NCBI GenBank assembly: GCA_023091735.1
Contig: JALKBU010000233.1
Location: 1 to 57,825 of the forward strand
DNA length: 57,825 nt
Direction: 5' to 3'
Origin: Trichomonas tenax
Lineage: Eukaryota > Parabasalia > Trichomonadida > Trichomonadidae
The notes under the pieces were generated by a model, which worked only from the letters and a program-made list of their open reading frames with translations, was not told where the DNA came from and ran no database searches. How positions within the stretch are numbered: position 1 is the first letter of the stretch; each line of letters opens with the position of its first letter. A program made the translations under genes and the position numbers. This document shows, piece after piece, positions 29,510-39,103 of this stretch.

Positions 29510-30424
29510 TATTTTTATGATTTTATTGATTAAAAATTGATCATCTCGAAACAACGTACATTTACATAGATTTCTAGTGTAAATTTTAATCTATAAAGTG
29601 ATTTGAATAATTTACATTAAAAAGTGTCAAATGAATGTTGATACATCAGCAAAAAGGTTGTGACACTCCCTATTTCTCATTCAAATTTTAATGATAGACT
29701 ATGTATGATATGTAGATGCTATAGCAGAGAGATCGAGCAAAACTTTCTGTTCTAAGCATTAGCTGATTACAGATATATCTACGCAATAGAGGTATCATTG
29801 ATTATCCAAGAAAAGAAATCAGCAAAATCACTGTAAATTTATATCCTGTACAATTCATGCAATACTAAAAAAGCCATCGAAATATTTTTTAGTGGCAATC
29901 AAAGACACTAGACTCAGTCTTGTTATCTGTGATGACGATGCAAAGGAGATATACCTTAAAGTTCCTTTTATTCGCAAAGGTAATAATTATTTTTTAGAAT
30001 GAATTTTATTCAAACTTTGTCAATGCTGATTATTCACTTTTGTTTTAATCACATACTTCATCAGAGAGCAATTTTGCTGATGTAAGAGCAATGTATATAA
30101 GTAATATTAGTATAAGAATCTAGATAATGACACCGTTACTTTCATTTAGCTTTCAAAATGACTTAAGGGTCCGGTCTAACCGTTTTCGCACTATACAATT
30201 AATTCTATGAGGTATTCATTTTCGTCACTTTTCAAACACATAATGTTGAATTTTCTCAAGAAATATATATGCGTTTGGGACCCAAATGGTTAGACCGGAC
30301 CCTTAAGACTTCCAAAGATGTATATATAAATCAAATGGAGCTGTTCATAAATGCAACAAACAGAAGCTTTGATTGATATATTAATACACGCAATATTGTA
30401 ATTTATTCAAACAAAAAATAGAAC
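29510..30424. other. Intergenic region with MITE
   Basis: No gene is supported. It contains the 146-bp element at 30162-30307. Confidence 0.6.
30162..30307. mobile_element. 146-bp MITE with perfect 20-bp terminal inverted repeats
   Basis: CTTAAGGGTCCGGTCTAACC at 30162-30181 and its exact reverse complement at 30288-30307 bound a 146-bp segment with no coding content. TTAA lies just inside each outer base (C|TTAA|GGG ... CCC|TTAA|G), so a TTAA target duplication with termini GGGTCCGG... is possible, which would fit a piggyBac-like origin; that assignment is inference. Inside, TCACTTTTCA (30225-30234) resembles the initiator, so the element could bring a promoter with it. Confidence 0.75.
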
Positions 30425-31699
30425 TTATTTTGAAATTTTCCTTCTTCTGGATGATCTCCTGCATTGTGGAGAAGGTGATCGAACAGTGAAATAGTTTTGT
30501 TTTGTATCTCTAAAACTATGCGGCAAATCTTTCTCTGTCGCTTCTCTAACACACTGTTCTTTATACATTCTCCAACGAACGTTTCTCTTTTGTCTCAGCC
30601 ATCCATCAACAACTTCTTGATCTGATCTTCTATCAAGCGTTAGATCGAGAATGCGTAACTGAATCTCTCTTGGAACACATGCAAAGAATTCATCGAAGTC
30701 GATAGTGAAGCATGTCGAATCTTTCAAAACTATTGCTGAAATTTTTTCTCCATTTTCAGGATACAATGACGGTAATGCAAAAATACTGCCATCTGTGAGC
30801 AGATTTGAGGGAACATCAGCAATTCCTTTAGGAAGATTGATTGTTCTATCACCAATAATCAAATCTTCTTTCCAAAATTCTAATTGTGAAAAATCACAAG
30901 CTTTTTGGACTTGTATTTCGCCATTTTTGATTACCAGAAAGCCATTACATAGTGGATTATCAATATCAATTCTTAGTCCAGAATGTAATTTAATAGGTTT
31001 TAAAGTATCAACAACGAAGCCCAACACACTTGGCCTTGTTTTAAGTATCGATAATTCTTTGATTTTCTCAATGAGTTGATAGCGCTCTTCGTATATATTT
31101 TTCTCAAATTTCGAAATAATAATATCATATGAGAACTTGTCAATTCTCAGTATTTCTGTGTCCTTCTCTGCAATGGCATATGAATTTCTAAGTTTTTTCT
31201 CTTGTAACTCTTCTAATCCAAAAGATTGAGTTTTGGTTTTTTCATCATGGAGCGTAAAACAGTTGTATCTCTGACGCCACATTCGGCGAAGTTCATCATA
31301 GAACTGGTTTGGTATGTTAGATTCTCTTATTTGATGCGAATCGAGTTTTTCTGCATCAACGAGAATGACTTTTCCGCTGTAAACGAAATACCAGCCTTCG
31401 GATATGTCATCTTTTCTATATATGTAGTCACCTTCTGAATAATGAAGTAATTCGATAATTTGACAAAATTTTCTTTGAGTAGATTCGTCCGTTATTACTG
31501 TGTTGAACGCAGGCCATCGAGAAATCAGTGAATATATCGCTTCTATGTCCATTGGCGTTCGAGAATCTGATTCTTTTCTCAAAGCTCTCTCAATCGCGGA
31601 CATTGCGAAGCGTGGAGTCACTGAATAAGCAGGGCTCCTCGGAACGACGATAATGCGCTTGTTTTTTGGAGTTTTGCAACTCCTTGCGCTCAAACACAT
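30425..31699 (-). CDS. Cyclic-nucleotide-binding-like domain protein, 424 aa
   Basis: The ATG at 31699 is chosen (MCLSARSCKTPKN); the longer frame starts with TTG. Residues about 80-130 read like the beta-barrel of a CNB domain (LLHYSEGDYIYRKDDISEGWYFVYSGKVILVDAEK), ending in a helix near EILRIDKFSYDIII. A second barrel-like stretch follows near 230-270 (PIKLHSGLRIDIDNPLCNGFLVIKNGEIQVQ). The phosphate-binding cassette (GE...R) is not visible in either, so cAMP binding is doubtful. The C-terminus is basic (RRSSRRRKISK). It may be a non-binding or divergent relative of CNBD-type proteins. A cyclase homologue lies 19 kb downstream; no functional link is shown. Confidence 0.7.
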   Translation of the reverse strand: MCLSARSCKTPKNKRIIVVPRSPAYSVTPRFAMSAIERALRKESDSRTPMDIEAIYSLISRWPAFNTVITDESTQRKFCQIIELLHYSEGDYIYRKDDISEGWYFVYSGKVILVDAEKLDSHQIRESNIPNQFYDELRRMWRQRYNCFTLHDEKTKTQSFGLEELQEKKLRNSYAIAEKDTEILRIDKFSYDIIISKFEKNIYEERYQLIEKIKELSILKTRPSVLGFVVDTLKPIKLHSGLRIDIDNPLCNGFLVIKNGEIQVQKACDFSQLEFWKEDLIIGDRTINLPKGIADVPSNLLTDGSIFALPSLYPENGEKISAIVLKDSTCFTIDFDEFFACVPREIQLRILDLTLDRRSDQEVVDGWLRQKRNVRWRMYKEQCVREATEKDLPHSFRDTKQNYFTVRSPSPQCRRSSRRRKISK

Positions 31700-32389
31700 A
31701 ATTTCTCCAAGAAGTTTGTCCAAATTTTAAATTTAAAGCAATCCTAATATCTGCAGACACATATACACTTTCAAAATTAAATTTTCAAAATTCACGAATT
31801 TCCTGTCAAGTAAAAAATATTTGACACGTAAACATTTTTGTTATTTGTTGCAAAAATCCAATTCTAAATTATGTATACAATATTATAACTTATGAATTAT
31901 TTAGAATACAATTATTCTATGTTACAAAGTGAATCACAGAATCTTATCATCAATAATTACGGAGAAAACTCGATTCAAAATATGAATATTATTTTGCCAG
32001 TTTGCCATGTAAACACAATTTTTAACGTGTTATGCAAAATCATTAGATATTAATAGCGAGCAGCCAAAAAGTGCTTAATTCGCACATCCATACCAAAATG
32101 CAATCATAAAATAATCACTTTAGACGCAATTGACATGTAAAATCAAAACATGCCACGTAAAATTATGAAGCGAAAAATTTACCCTTTATAAGCAAATTAA
32201 CCCCGAATATAGAATTATCGGTGCTTTATTCTCAAACGTGAAATTCATGATGCTGTTGATATATAAAAGAAAATTTCCGTGATAAAACGTTTGAAATTTT
32301 TTTCAGAAAAATAAGTCGCATATCCACTCTTAGACACCAAAAAGCCGCAGAATATAAAAAAGCGATAAATCAAAAGCAATTTGAAAAAG
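31700..32389. other. Divergent promoter region
   Basis: No gene is supported. It carries several 12-bp elements on the plus strand, listed separately, mostly nearer the metacaspase gene. Confidence 0.6.
31804..32162 (+). promoter_or_regulatory. Dispersed TGNCATGTAAAA-like elements
   Basis: Copies are TGTCAAGTAAAA (31804-31815), TGACACGTAAAC (31822-31833), TGCCATGTAAAC (32003-32014), TGACATGTAAAA (32131-32142) and TGCCACGTAAAA (32151-32162), all pointing toward the metacaspase gene at 32390. Spacing is looser than in the arrays at 5983 and 15714. Confidence 0.5.
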
Positions 32390-33139
32390 ATGACGGCGAA
32401 AAAGAACATCAAAAAGTATGGCACAGACATAACGAACGTCAGTGTTGAAAGGCTCCCCAAGAATCTCAACAGGGTCGGCTTCGTCTGCATCAATTGCTAC
32501 ATTGGAACACGTTATTCACTTGGTGATGGGCCAATGAATGACGGATATAATATGGCGAAGTGCTTGAAATCATACGGATTCCAGGTGTTCTACACACTCG
32601 ACATCAAGCAGAAAGGATTCTTAGATAAACTTGAATTTTTCTTATCTACCGTCAAAACTCAACTCTGCGTCTATTACGTTGGCCACGGAACAAGTGTTAC
32701 CGATACTGATGGCGATGAAGCAGACAAAATGGACGAAGCTTTAGTTTTCGTTGATGGAAACGTTATTGATGATGTTCTCGTTGATTGCGTCATTGATAAC
32801 AAAAATCCAGATAACAAAGTATGCTTCATCTCTGACTGCTGCCATTCGGGCACAATCTGGGATCTTCAGGGCGGAAACGTAAAAGGACGAAAATTACCTG
32901 ATAAACTCATCTCTGTCTCTGCTGCCAACGACAAACAGACAGCGAAGCAGACTGTTGTTGGAAGGCTCGAACAAGGAATGTTTACGTACAATCTCATGAA
33001 GACATTAAGGGCCGATCCTGACATGACAGCGAATGAATGCAAGAAGCGCCTTGCCGCAGCATTGAGACGCTATGCTCAGACTGTTACACTCGGTGCAACT
33101 TCTCCAGAACTTCTTAACGAACCTTTATTATTATCATAA
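32390..33139 (+). CDS. Type I metacaspase, 249 aa
   Basis: The ATG at 32390 is chosen; a TTG nine bases upstream only extends the frame artificially. The p20 caspase fold is clear: VCINCYIGTRYSLGDGPMNDGYNMAKCLKSYGFQV (about 32-66), the catalytic His in YYVGHGT (H99), then NKVCFISDCCHSG (143-154) with the nucleophile Cys-151. There is no proline-rich prodomain, and p10 follows directly (KLISVSAANDKQTAKQT..., LMKTLRADP). Metacaspases cleave after Arg/Lys, are calcium-activated and act in stress and death-like responses; the trichomonad role is not settled. Length fits prodomain-less type I members. Confidence 0.93.
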   Translation: MTAKKNIKKYGTDITNVSVERLPKNLNRVGFVCINCYIGTRYSLGDGPMNDGYNMAKCLKSYGFQVFYTLDIKQKGFLDKLEFFLSTVKTQLCVYYVGHGTSVTDTDGDEADKMDEALVFVDGNVIDDVLVDCVIDNKNPDNKVCFISDCCHSGTIWDLQGGNVKGRKLPDKLISVSAANDKQTAKQTVVGRLEQGMFTYNLMKTLRADPDMTANECKKRLAAALRRYAQTVTLGATSPELLNEPLLLS

Positions 33140-34388
33140 TAAAAGATTTTTATTTTTACCCATAATATCGTATATATTTAACATAAGCAATGATCAGAAA
33201 ATAGAATTTATTTATTGATTAAGCTCAATGTTAAGGCAAAAAATGCAATTCTAAATTTACGTTCTTTGATATTCATTATTTACTTATATAAACAAAATAT
33301 TATCATCAACATTAGCCATTGAGTTATATATCAGAAGTGTTAAGAATTCTTACAATTAAATAAGGAATCACCCTATTTCACAACAGACCTAAATGAGGGG
33401 GTGTCAGGAAATATTGAAAAAGGATTGTTGTTCGAATCTCGTTGCACATATTTTTTATCTTTTTAAGTCACTTTTAATGTTTGAATATTTTAAATATCAC
33501 AAATGAAAGAAAAGGTTGAATCTGTTCTTGCAGTGTAGCTGTTGCGTAATATATGTAAGTAATATGTGCATCAGGTTCAAGTCTGTAAAGATAGTTTTTT
33601 TTCTTTTTCAGTCAACGTTATGGAGTCTAAACAAATTTTTTCTGCTATCTTAAGTATTAAAATATAAATATCACTTGATCATATATTAAGAATATCACAA
33701 TATTTTTTTGTTATCTCAATAAATCAAGAAAATTAAAAATGGTAAATGTTTAAAATTGATTTGCTCTAAAATTTTTTTATTCAAAATATAGAGAATTACT
33801 CATTTATTACAATACAACAAATGCTTGGCTTGCAATTTCCATATGATTTTTGGGTGAACTCGGTATAGCCATCCATTAAAAAATAAATCTAACAATATGA
33901 CATGTAAATATGCTCTAAGGCAGAGGGAGTGGCGATCCTGATGTTAAATAGGGTATTTTGCATTTTAGTGTGTAAAACATATTTTCACATATGTTTCATA
34001 CAATGAATGCAATTATATAGCTGAGGAAGTCATGTTGCTTCAATGGATATGTGAGATAATTCAATATTATTAAATTGATTTGAATTTTGTCAATAAATAT
34101 GTCACTGAAGCTGAACAATAGTTTTCAAAAAGTGGAACTTATGAGTTGTTTGTATTGTTGCAGAATTAGTTCTTTCTTATCATTGTTTGGCCAATGTTTT
34201 CAACAAAAATATGAAGTTGATAATTATTTTGATATATTTCAGCAATGACTTATGTTTGATTGATTCCTTATAAATATTTCGATAAAGCACAATATAATGC
34301 ATCACGTTATAGTTTATAAACATTGGTTCTTTAGAAATTAAAACATTATTTAATTAAAATTCAAATAAAATCATCATAGCACTATATT
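33140..34388. other. Long gene-free region
   Basis: About 1.25 kb of AT-rich DNA between convergent genes. I see no gene, repeat or RNA; one minimal TGACATGTAAAT element lies near 33899-33910. Confidence 0.5.
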
Positions 34389-35611
34389 TCAAAAAGATTG
34401 ATGGCGTATTCCATAAGACATTGCAATAGCAGTCAATTTGTTATTCAGTCTTGACTTCTTTATCATGCTTGACATTTTATTGATTGTCATTTTAGGAGTG
34501 AAAACTGGAGTTTCATTTGGTGTTTCACCTGGTGTAGGAAGAGGAGTTGTCATTGGTGTTGTTTGAGGTGTTAATTTTGGAGTTGTTGAAGGAGTCGTCT
34601 GAGGAGTAATTTTTGGTGTAAGTTGAGGTGTCTCTTTAGGTGTTAACATTGGAGTTGTAAATGGTGTTGTCTCTGGAGTTGGATGAGGTGTTGGGAATAT
34701 AGCTCCCTTAAATGGATTCGATGCAAATGGTTTTCCATATATTGGAGGATAAACATGTCTCCAATCAACATCATAGTTTCCTGTATCGAGTAAATAAGCC
34801 ATAGCTAAGTATGTTCCATACTTAATCTGTGTAACATCATTTTCAAATGATTTTGTAAGGATGTCTTGCATATATCTTGAATCCATCGGAATTCCACCTT
34901 CGCTTATCAAAATTCCAGAAGGACATTTTTTGTCATCATCTCCAATCCAATATTCGACACCATAATTGTTGATTGCATATTTGTGAGCATAAGGAGTTGT
35001 TAAAACACCAAATTTTAGAATTCCTTTATTGATGTAACAAATTGGATTTCGATAATATTCATTCGACATCTCCAGGTGCAAATGGTTGATAACTTGACTG
35101 TTTGTTGTCATTTGCTTCAATATAAGTTGCAAAAGAGTGTAAAAATATGAAGAATTAAGGCCATTATTCGTTGAAATATGAGTTGGAATCTGTATTGGAT
35201 TAATGAAAACATCTTCGGATAGAAATATTTTTGATCGTAATCAACATCACCTAAATATATCGAATTGTGGTTAATTGTTAATGGAGGAAGAACATATCTT
35301 ATAACAAGATCAGAGTTGGGATATATTTCACCACAATTTAGTGTTGCTGATATTTTATCATTTATTGAATAAATTGGATTCGTTTCTGGTTTAACATATA
35401 ATAAATCTTCAAGATAATTTTTAAGATTATCCAATGTGCCAATTAAATTTTTCCTTTTTCTTCATTCATTAAATGTTGCTCTGTGCAAAGCCACTGCACT
35501 CTGAAAAATGAAATCACTTGATTGACAACTTTGTGAATCAGTTTTTGTTCCATTGATATATCGATATTCATTTGTTACTCTAATTTTTTCAAAACCAGGG
35601 TGAACATCGAT
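34389..35611 (-). pseudogene. Leishmanolysin-like unit B, broken
   Basis: At least three frames on the minus strand together show one leishmanolysin-like (M8) module: IRVTNEYRYINGTKTDSQ at the start, a middle part, then LTTPYAHKYAIN, GDDDKKCPSGIL and a DTGNYDVDWRH stretch like the M8 'LEDSGWY' region, followed by a Thr/Pro-rich tail (many TP repeats, about 34470-34694). Frameshifts near 35460 and 35125 break it. Where M8 proteases have HExxH, this unit has YTLLQLILKQM, so the zinc site is absent. The tail ends without a membrane segment. It lies just downstream of unit A, of which it is a tandem partner. Confidence 0.55.
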
Positions 35612-37601
35612 TTCTGGAGTTGGCTTTGGTGTCGGTGCCGGAGTTAATTCAGGCGTTGGTATTGGCGTTGGTTTAGGTGTTGGAAAAATCACTCCTGCAA
35701 ATGGATCTGACGTGAAATATGTTTTTAATAACTCTCTGGTTTTGCAAAAGTTCTCTGGATCAGGACAAACTAAATGAGTGTCTTTCTCCTTTAGAATTGC
35801 ATGTGAATGTCTGCGTTTCATTTGTTTTGACATTAATTATTGCATCAATTGTGAAGCTCCTATATCCATTGCAAACATATGATCCACACATATCATCATC
35901 ACTGTACGTTAAACCTTGAATTGTTGCTTTACCTTCTGGACATGATTTCATCGGAGCTCTGATTGGTTGGTAATTCTAATTCGGGAATTCTGTCATAACA
36001 TGGGCTCCGTTCGGATCATACCACTGAGGATTGCTGCAAACAACACTTTGTTCATATGTCAAATTATTCCATGAACAGTCAATTTTGGAATAAATTACAT
36101 TTTCCCATGAATTAAAATCGAACAAAACTGAGTGATCGGGGCTATTTTCATCAGCAAAATAATCAGGAAATGTCGAAGCTGGAGGAATTAATGACCAATT
36201 TGGAATAAAATTGCCATTAATTGCATCCTTATTTCCATAAATAAGTGGTTGGCCATATCTCCAATCTATTTCGCAATTTCTCGAATCAAGGAGAAATGCC
36301 ATTGATACATCAGTGAATCTTGTGAACTGAACATTGTCTCCTTGGATAATCTTTTGGGGTGTTGCGTCTCCATAATAATATATTCCTTTTGGATAGTTAT
36401 CATAAATGATTCCTGACGGACAAGTTCTATCATCACCAACAAATTCGTGGGTGTTATAATGCTTTTTAGCAAACCAATGAGCGTGTGGAGTAACAACAAC
36501 TTTGAAGAGTTTATTGAACTTTGTGAAGTTGAACGTTATTTCATCCCATGGAGTGTTATCAAATTTTGAATGGAAATATTTATACAAACTGCTTCCTGTT
36601 CTCATTGAATATAACATTAAACTAAGAATCCTATTGAATATTTTGTTATTTTCATTTGCTGTTGTACCTGGAATGATTGTTGGATTGAAGAAGAAGCTGT
36701 TCGCCAAAGTTCTTTTTGAATCATAATCTGTGCTTTCGAGATTTACATGGATTCCACTGTCATCTTTGAAAGGACGGATGAACAACATTAACTGTAGATC
36801 AATGTTTTGCGTAGAAACACTACTTATACTTGCTGTAAAGTTTTCATAGCCTTGGATTTTAATAACTTTGTTGTATGAACGGACTTTTATCATCCTTTGA
36901 AGGTAAGTGATGGCGCTGTTCATTGTATTCTTGATAAATTCGACTTGCGATGCATTCATTAAATGAGATTCATTACATGTCACAGTTCGATAGTACCAAT
37001 TAACAACTTGGCCTACTTGCGTACACATTTGCGAATCAGAATATGTTCCATCGATGTATCTGTAATCTGCTGTTATTCGAATAGTTTGTAAATTTGTATT
37101 TTCATTTGAATAACGTCTAAACTTAAAATTGTTCGTCATTTTGTGCAGAATATTTGGTTTAAGCAAGTTGTACATCCATTAGAACATGATTGGCAAAAAT
37201 TATACATTGAAGGGAAATATCCATCATTACACCTTGATAAACAAGAATTCGATTGAAGATAATTTCCTGTGTTTCATGATGCACACTTGCTATTACTTCG
37301 CATACTCTATTATTATTATTGTAGTATCTAGGATCGCTTGATGATTTGCAAGTTGTGTTTTGCAGAACTTGATTTGATTGGCAAGGATTAACACAAAGCT
37401 TTGTCGATGAATCAATAATAAAACTTGTGCCTACAGCTCTATCAATACATGCCTCGCAAATATGATTGCATTCCAAACATATATAGCCATTAGTATAATT
37501 GCCTCCAGTACATTACTTAACCGGACAATTATTAGCATATTTGTGATTGTGCAATTTATAATGATGTTCACAGGATGAGCAAAATGAATTTGAAACTTCT
37601 C
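35612..37601 (-). pseudogene. Cys-rich plus leishmanolysin-like unit A, broken
   Basis: Reading leftward on the minus strand: first a furin/EGF-like Cys-rich stretch (37601-37130, with C-x-x-C pairs such as CQSCSNGCTTC) spread over two frames with in-frame stops; then an M8-like module (ITADYRYIDGTYSDSQ, TCNESHLMNASQ, VVVTPHAHWFAKKHYN, CPSGIIY, DSRNCEIDWRYGQ); then, after one in-frame TAG near 35976, a C-terminal Cys-rich part (SCPEG, CGSYVCNGY); then a frameshift near 35790 into CPDPENFCK and a Pro/Thr linker (35612-35683). The HExxH position reads NRILSLMLYSM. It would have been a surface protein; as it stands it cannot be made in one piece. Confidence 0.6.
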
Positions 37602-37665
37602 ATGTTTTTCAACATAAAAACTTATTACATTATGCTATATATACATTAAAATGATTAATTGTAAA

Positions 37666-37737
37666 TCGGTCATAGTGTAATGGTTATCATGTAATATTGT
37701 CGTTCTTTTGCTCCGGGTTCGATTCCCGGTGACCGAG
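37666..37737 (+). tRNA. tRNA-Asp(GTC)-like gene, weak anticodon stem
   Basis: The 72-nt segment folds as a tRNA: acceptor TCGGTCA pairs fully with TGACCGA, the D-stem is GTG/CAT, and the T-arm is CCGGG-TTCGATT-CCCGG. The anticodon loop TTGTCGT (37697-37703) has anticodon GTC (37699-37701), T33 and a purine at 37. The anticodon stem, TAATA against TCTTT, has only three pairs, which is unusual and may mark a pseudogene or a variant. A T6 run follows at about 37740-37745 and would serve as a pol III terminator. It sits in the gap between the broken leishmanolysin unit and the ankyrin gene. Confidence 0.7.
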
Positions 37738-37780
37738 CTTTTTTGCTTTTTACCTTTTTACAAAAGGTGACATTTTTTAT

Positions 37781-38724
37781 ATGGCAACGAATTCACAGGG
37801 AGCGACAATATTTGAGTCCGCGTTTTGCATCATAAAGTCAGACAGAGTCTCTGACCTAGAGAATTGATGCACCAAGTTAATGATGTCAACTTTAGAATTA
37901 ATTATCTTCCTCCAGGTGAAGATTTTTGTAATAACTCACCACCGATTATTTCTGTTGTGTGCTATTTCGGCTCCATGCAATGCTTTAAGTACCTTTTGAA
38001 TCATGACGCAGATTTAAAAATTTCTGATAATATCGGAAGGCTTCCTGTACACTACGCTGCTGCAGGAGGCTTTATTGAAATATGTGACGAATTTGATAAC
38101 TTTGGAGTTGACTTTAATGCTGTCGATATTTCAAATAATAATTCTCTTCATTATTCATGCAAATATGGCCACGTTGATCTTGTCAGAAGGTTTTTCCTTC
38201 GTGGATTTGATCTCGAGATGGCAAGCAATGCTGGTGTGCGTCCAGTCCACTTAGCATGCTACAATGGAAATATTGAATTGCTCACTTTTCTTTGCGAACA
38301 AGGAGTGCAGATAAATAATCCCACATCTTCCGGCTACACACCTTTGAAGATTGTTATTAAAAACGACAATGAAGAGATGCTGAAGGTGCTTTTACAGTTT
38401 GATGTTGATGCGAATATTCAAGACACACGAGAAAGTATGACTCCTTTAATGAGTGCGATAAGAGAAGGCAAAATGTCTATTGCTGAGGCATTAATCAATT
38501 GCGAGAAAACAGATGTTTCTATGGAGGATGAAATGGGGTGGACTGCAATGCACTATGCAGCTGAAGCCGGAATTACAGATATCTGCATGAAATTGATAAA
38601 AAGAGGAATTGATGTCAATCATCCAACATCAAGCAAAATGACACCACTTCACTTAGCTCAAAACAGGCAAAGACACGAAACTGCAGAATATTTGCAGTCT
38701 GTTGGTGGATTAACATGGGTGTAA
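37781..38724 (+). pseudogene. Ankyrin-repeat gene with one-base frameshift near 37864
   Basis: The ATG at 37781 opens a 28-codon frame (MATNSQGATIFESAFCIIKS and on to SDLEN) that ends at TGA 37865-37867. The ankyrin body continues in another frame from MHQVNDVNFRI. Total length is 944 nt, one base short of 315 codons, so a single deletion near GAGAATTGATG explains it. The body has about seven ankyrin units (GRLPVHYAAAGG, NSLHYSCKYGHVDLVRRFF, VRPVHLACYNGNIELLTFL, YTPLKIVIKNDNEEMLKVLL, MTPLMSAIREGKMSIAEALI, WTAMHYAAEAGITDICMKLI, MTPLHLAQNRQRHETAEYL). Unlike the neighbouring leishmanolysin units it has only this one lesion. Sequencing error, recent mutation or recoding are all possible. Confidence 0.7.
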
Positions 38725-39103
38725 CTCTGTGTATTTTTCATTAGTTACCAGTTAAACATTTTCCTTTTACTGATGTGAATTCAATAATTTTTAGATTTCT
38801 CTTTGAACATGTTATAACTCAATAAATTATGAATCGATGATCAATCAACCTTTCATAAATGATTATATATGTTCCTAAGCTTTGCAAACAATTTATTAGA
38901 TTTTCACCATTGGAGATTAATTTTAAAATGCTTATTTTCGATTGATAATTATCATATTGTTGAGGGATTGATGTAGTAGATTTGATGTAGAAAGATACAC
39001 ATTATAATGCTCAAAAATGAAGTTTTTTAAAAATAAATTCAATGTTGATAAAAGTGACAAATTAAAAGGTGACAAATAAAATCGATAAAAGATTTTAAAT
39101 TAA
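38725..39103. other. Intergenic region
   Basis: AT-rich spacer without genes. Two AAAAGTGACAAATTA / AAGGTGACAAATAAA strings lie within 60 nt of the ATG at 39104. Confidence 0.5.

Noticed and set aside
34470..35683. Regular GGTGT/GGAGT triplet runs that look like a CRISPR or satellite array
   Set aside because: They encode the Thr/Pro-rich linker of the leishmanolysin-like units on the minus strand; spacing is codon-driven and there are no spacers.
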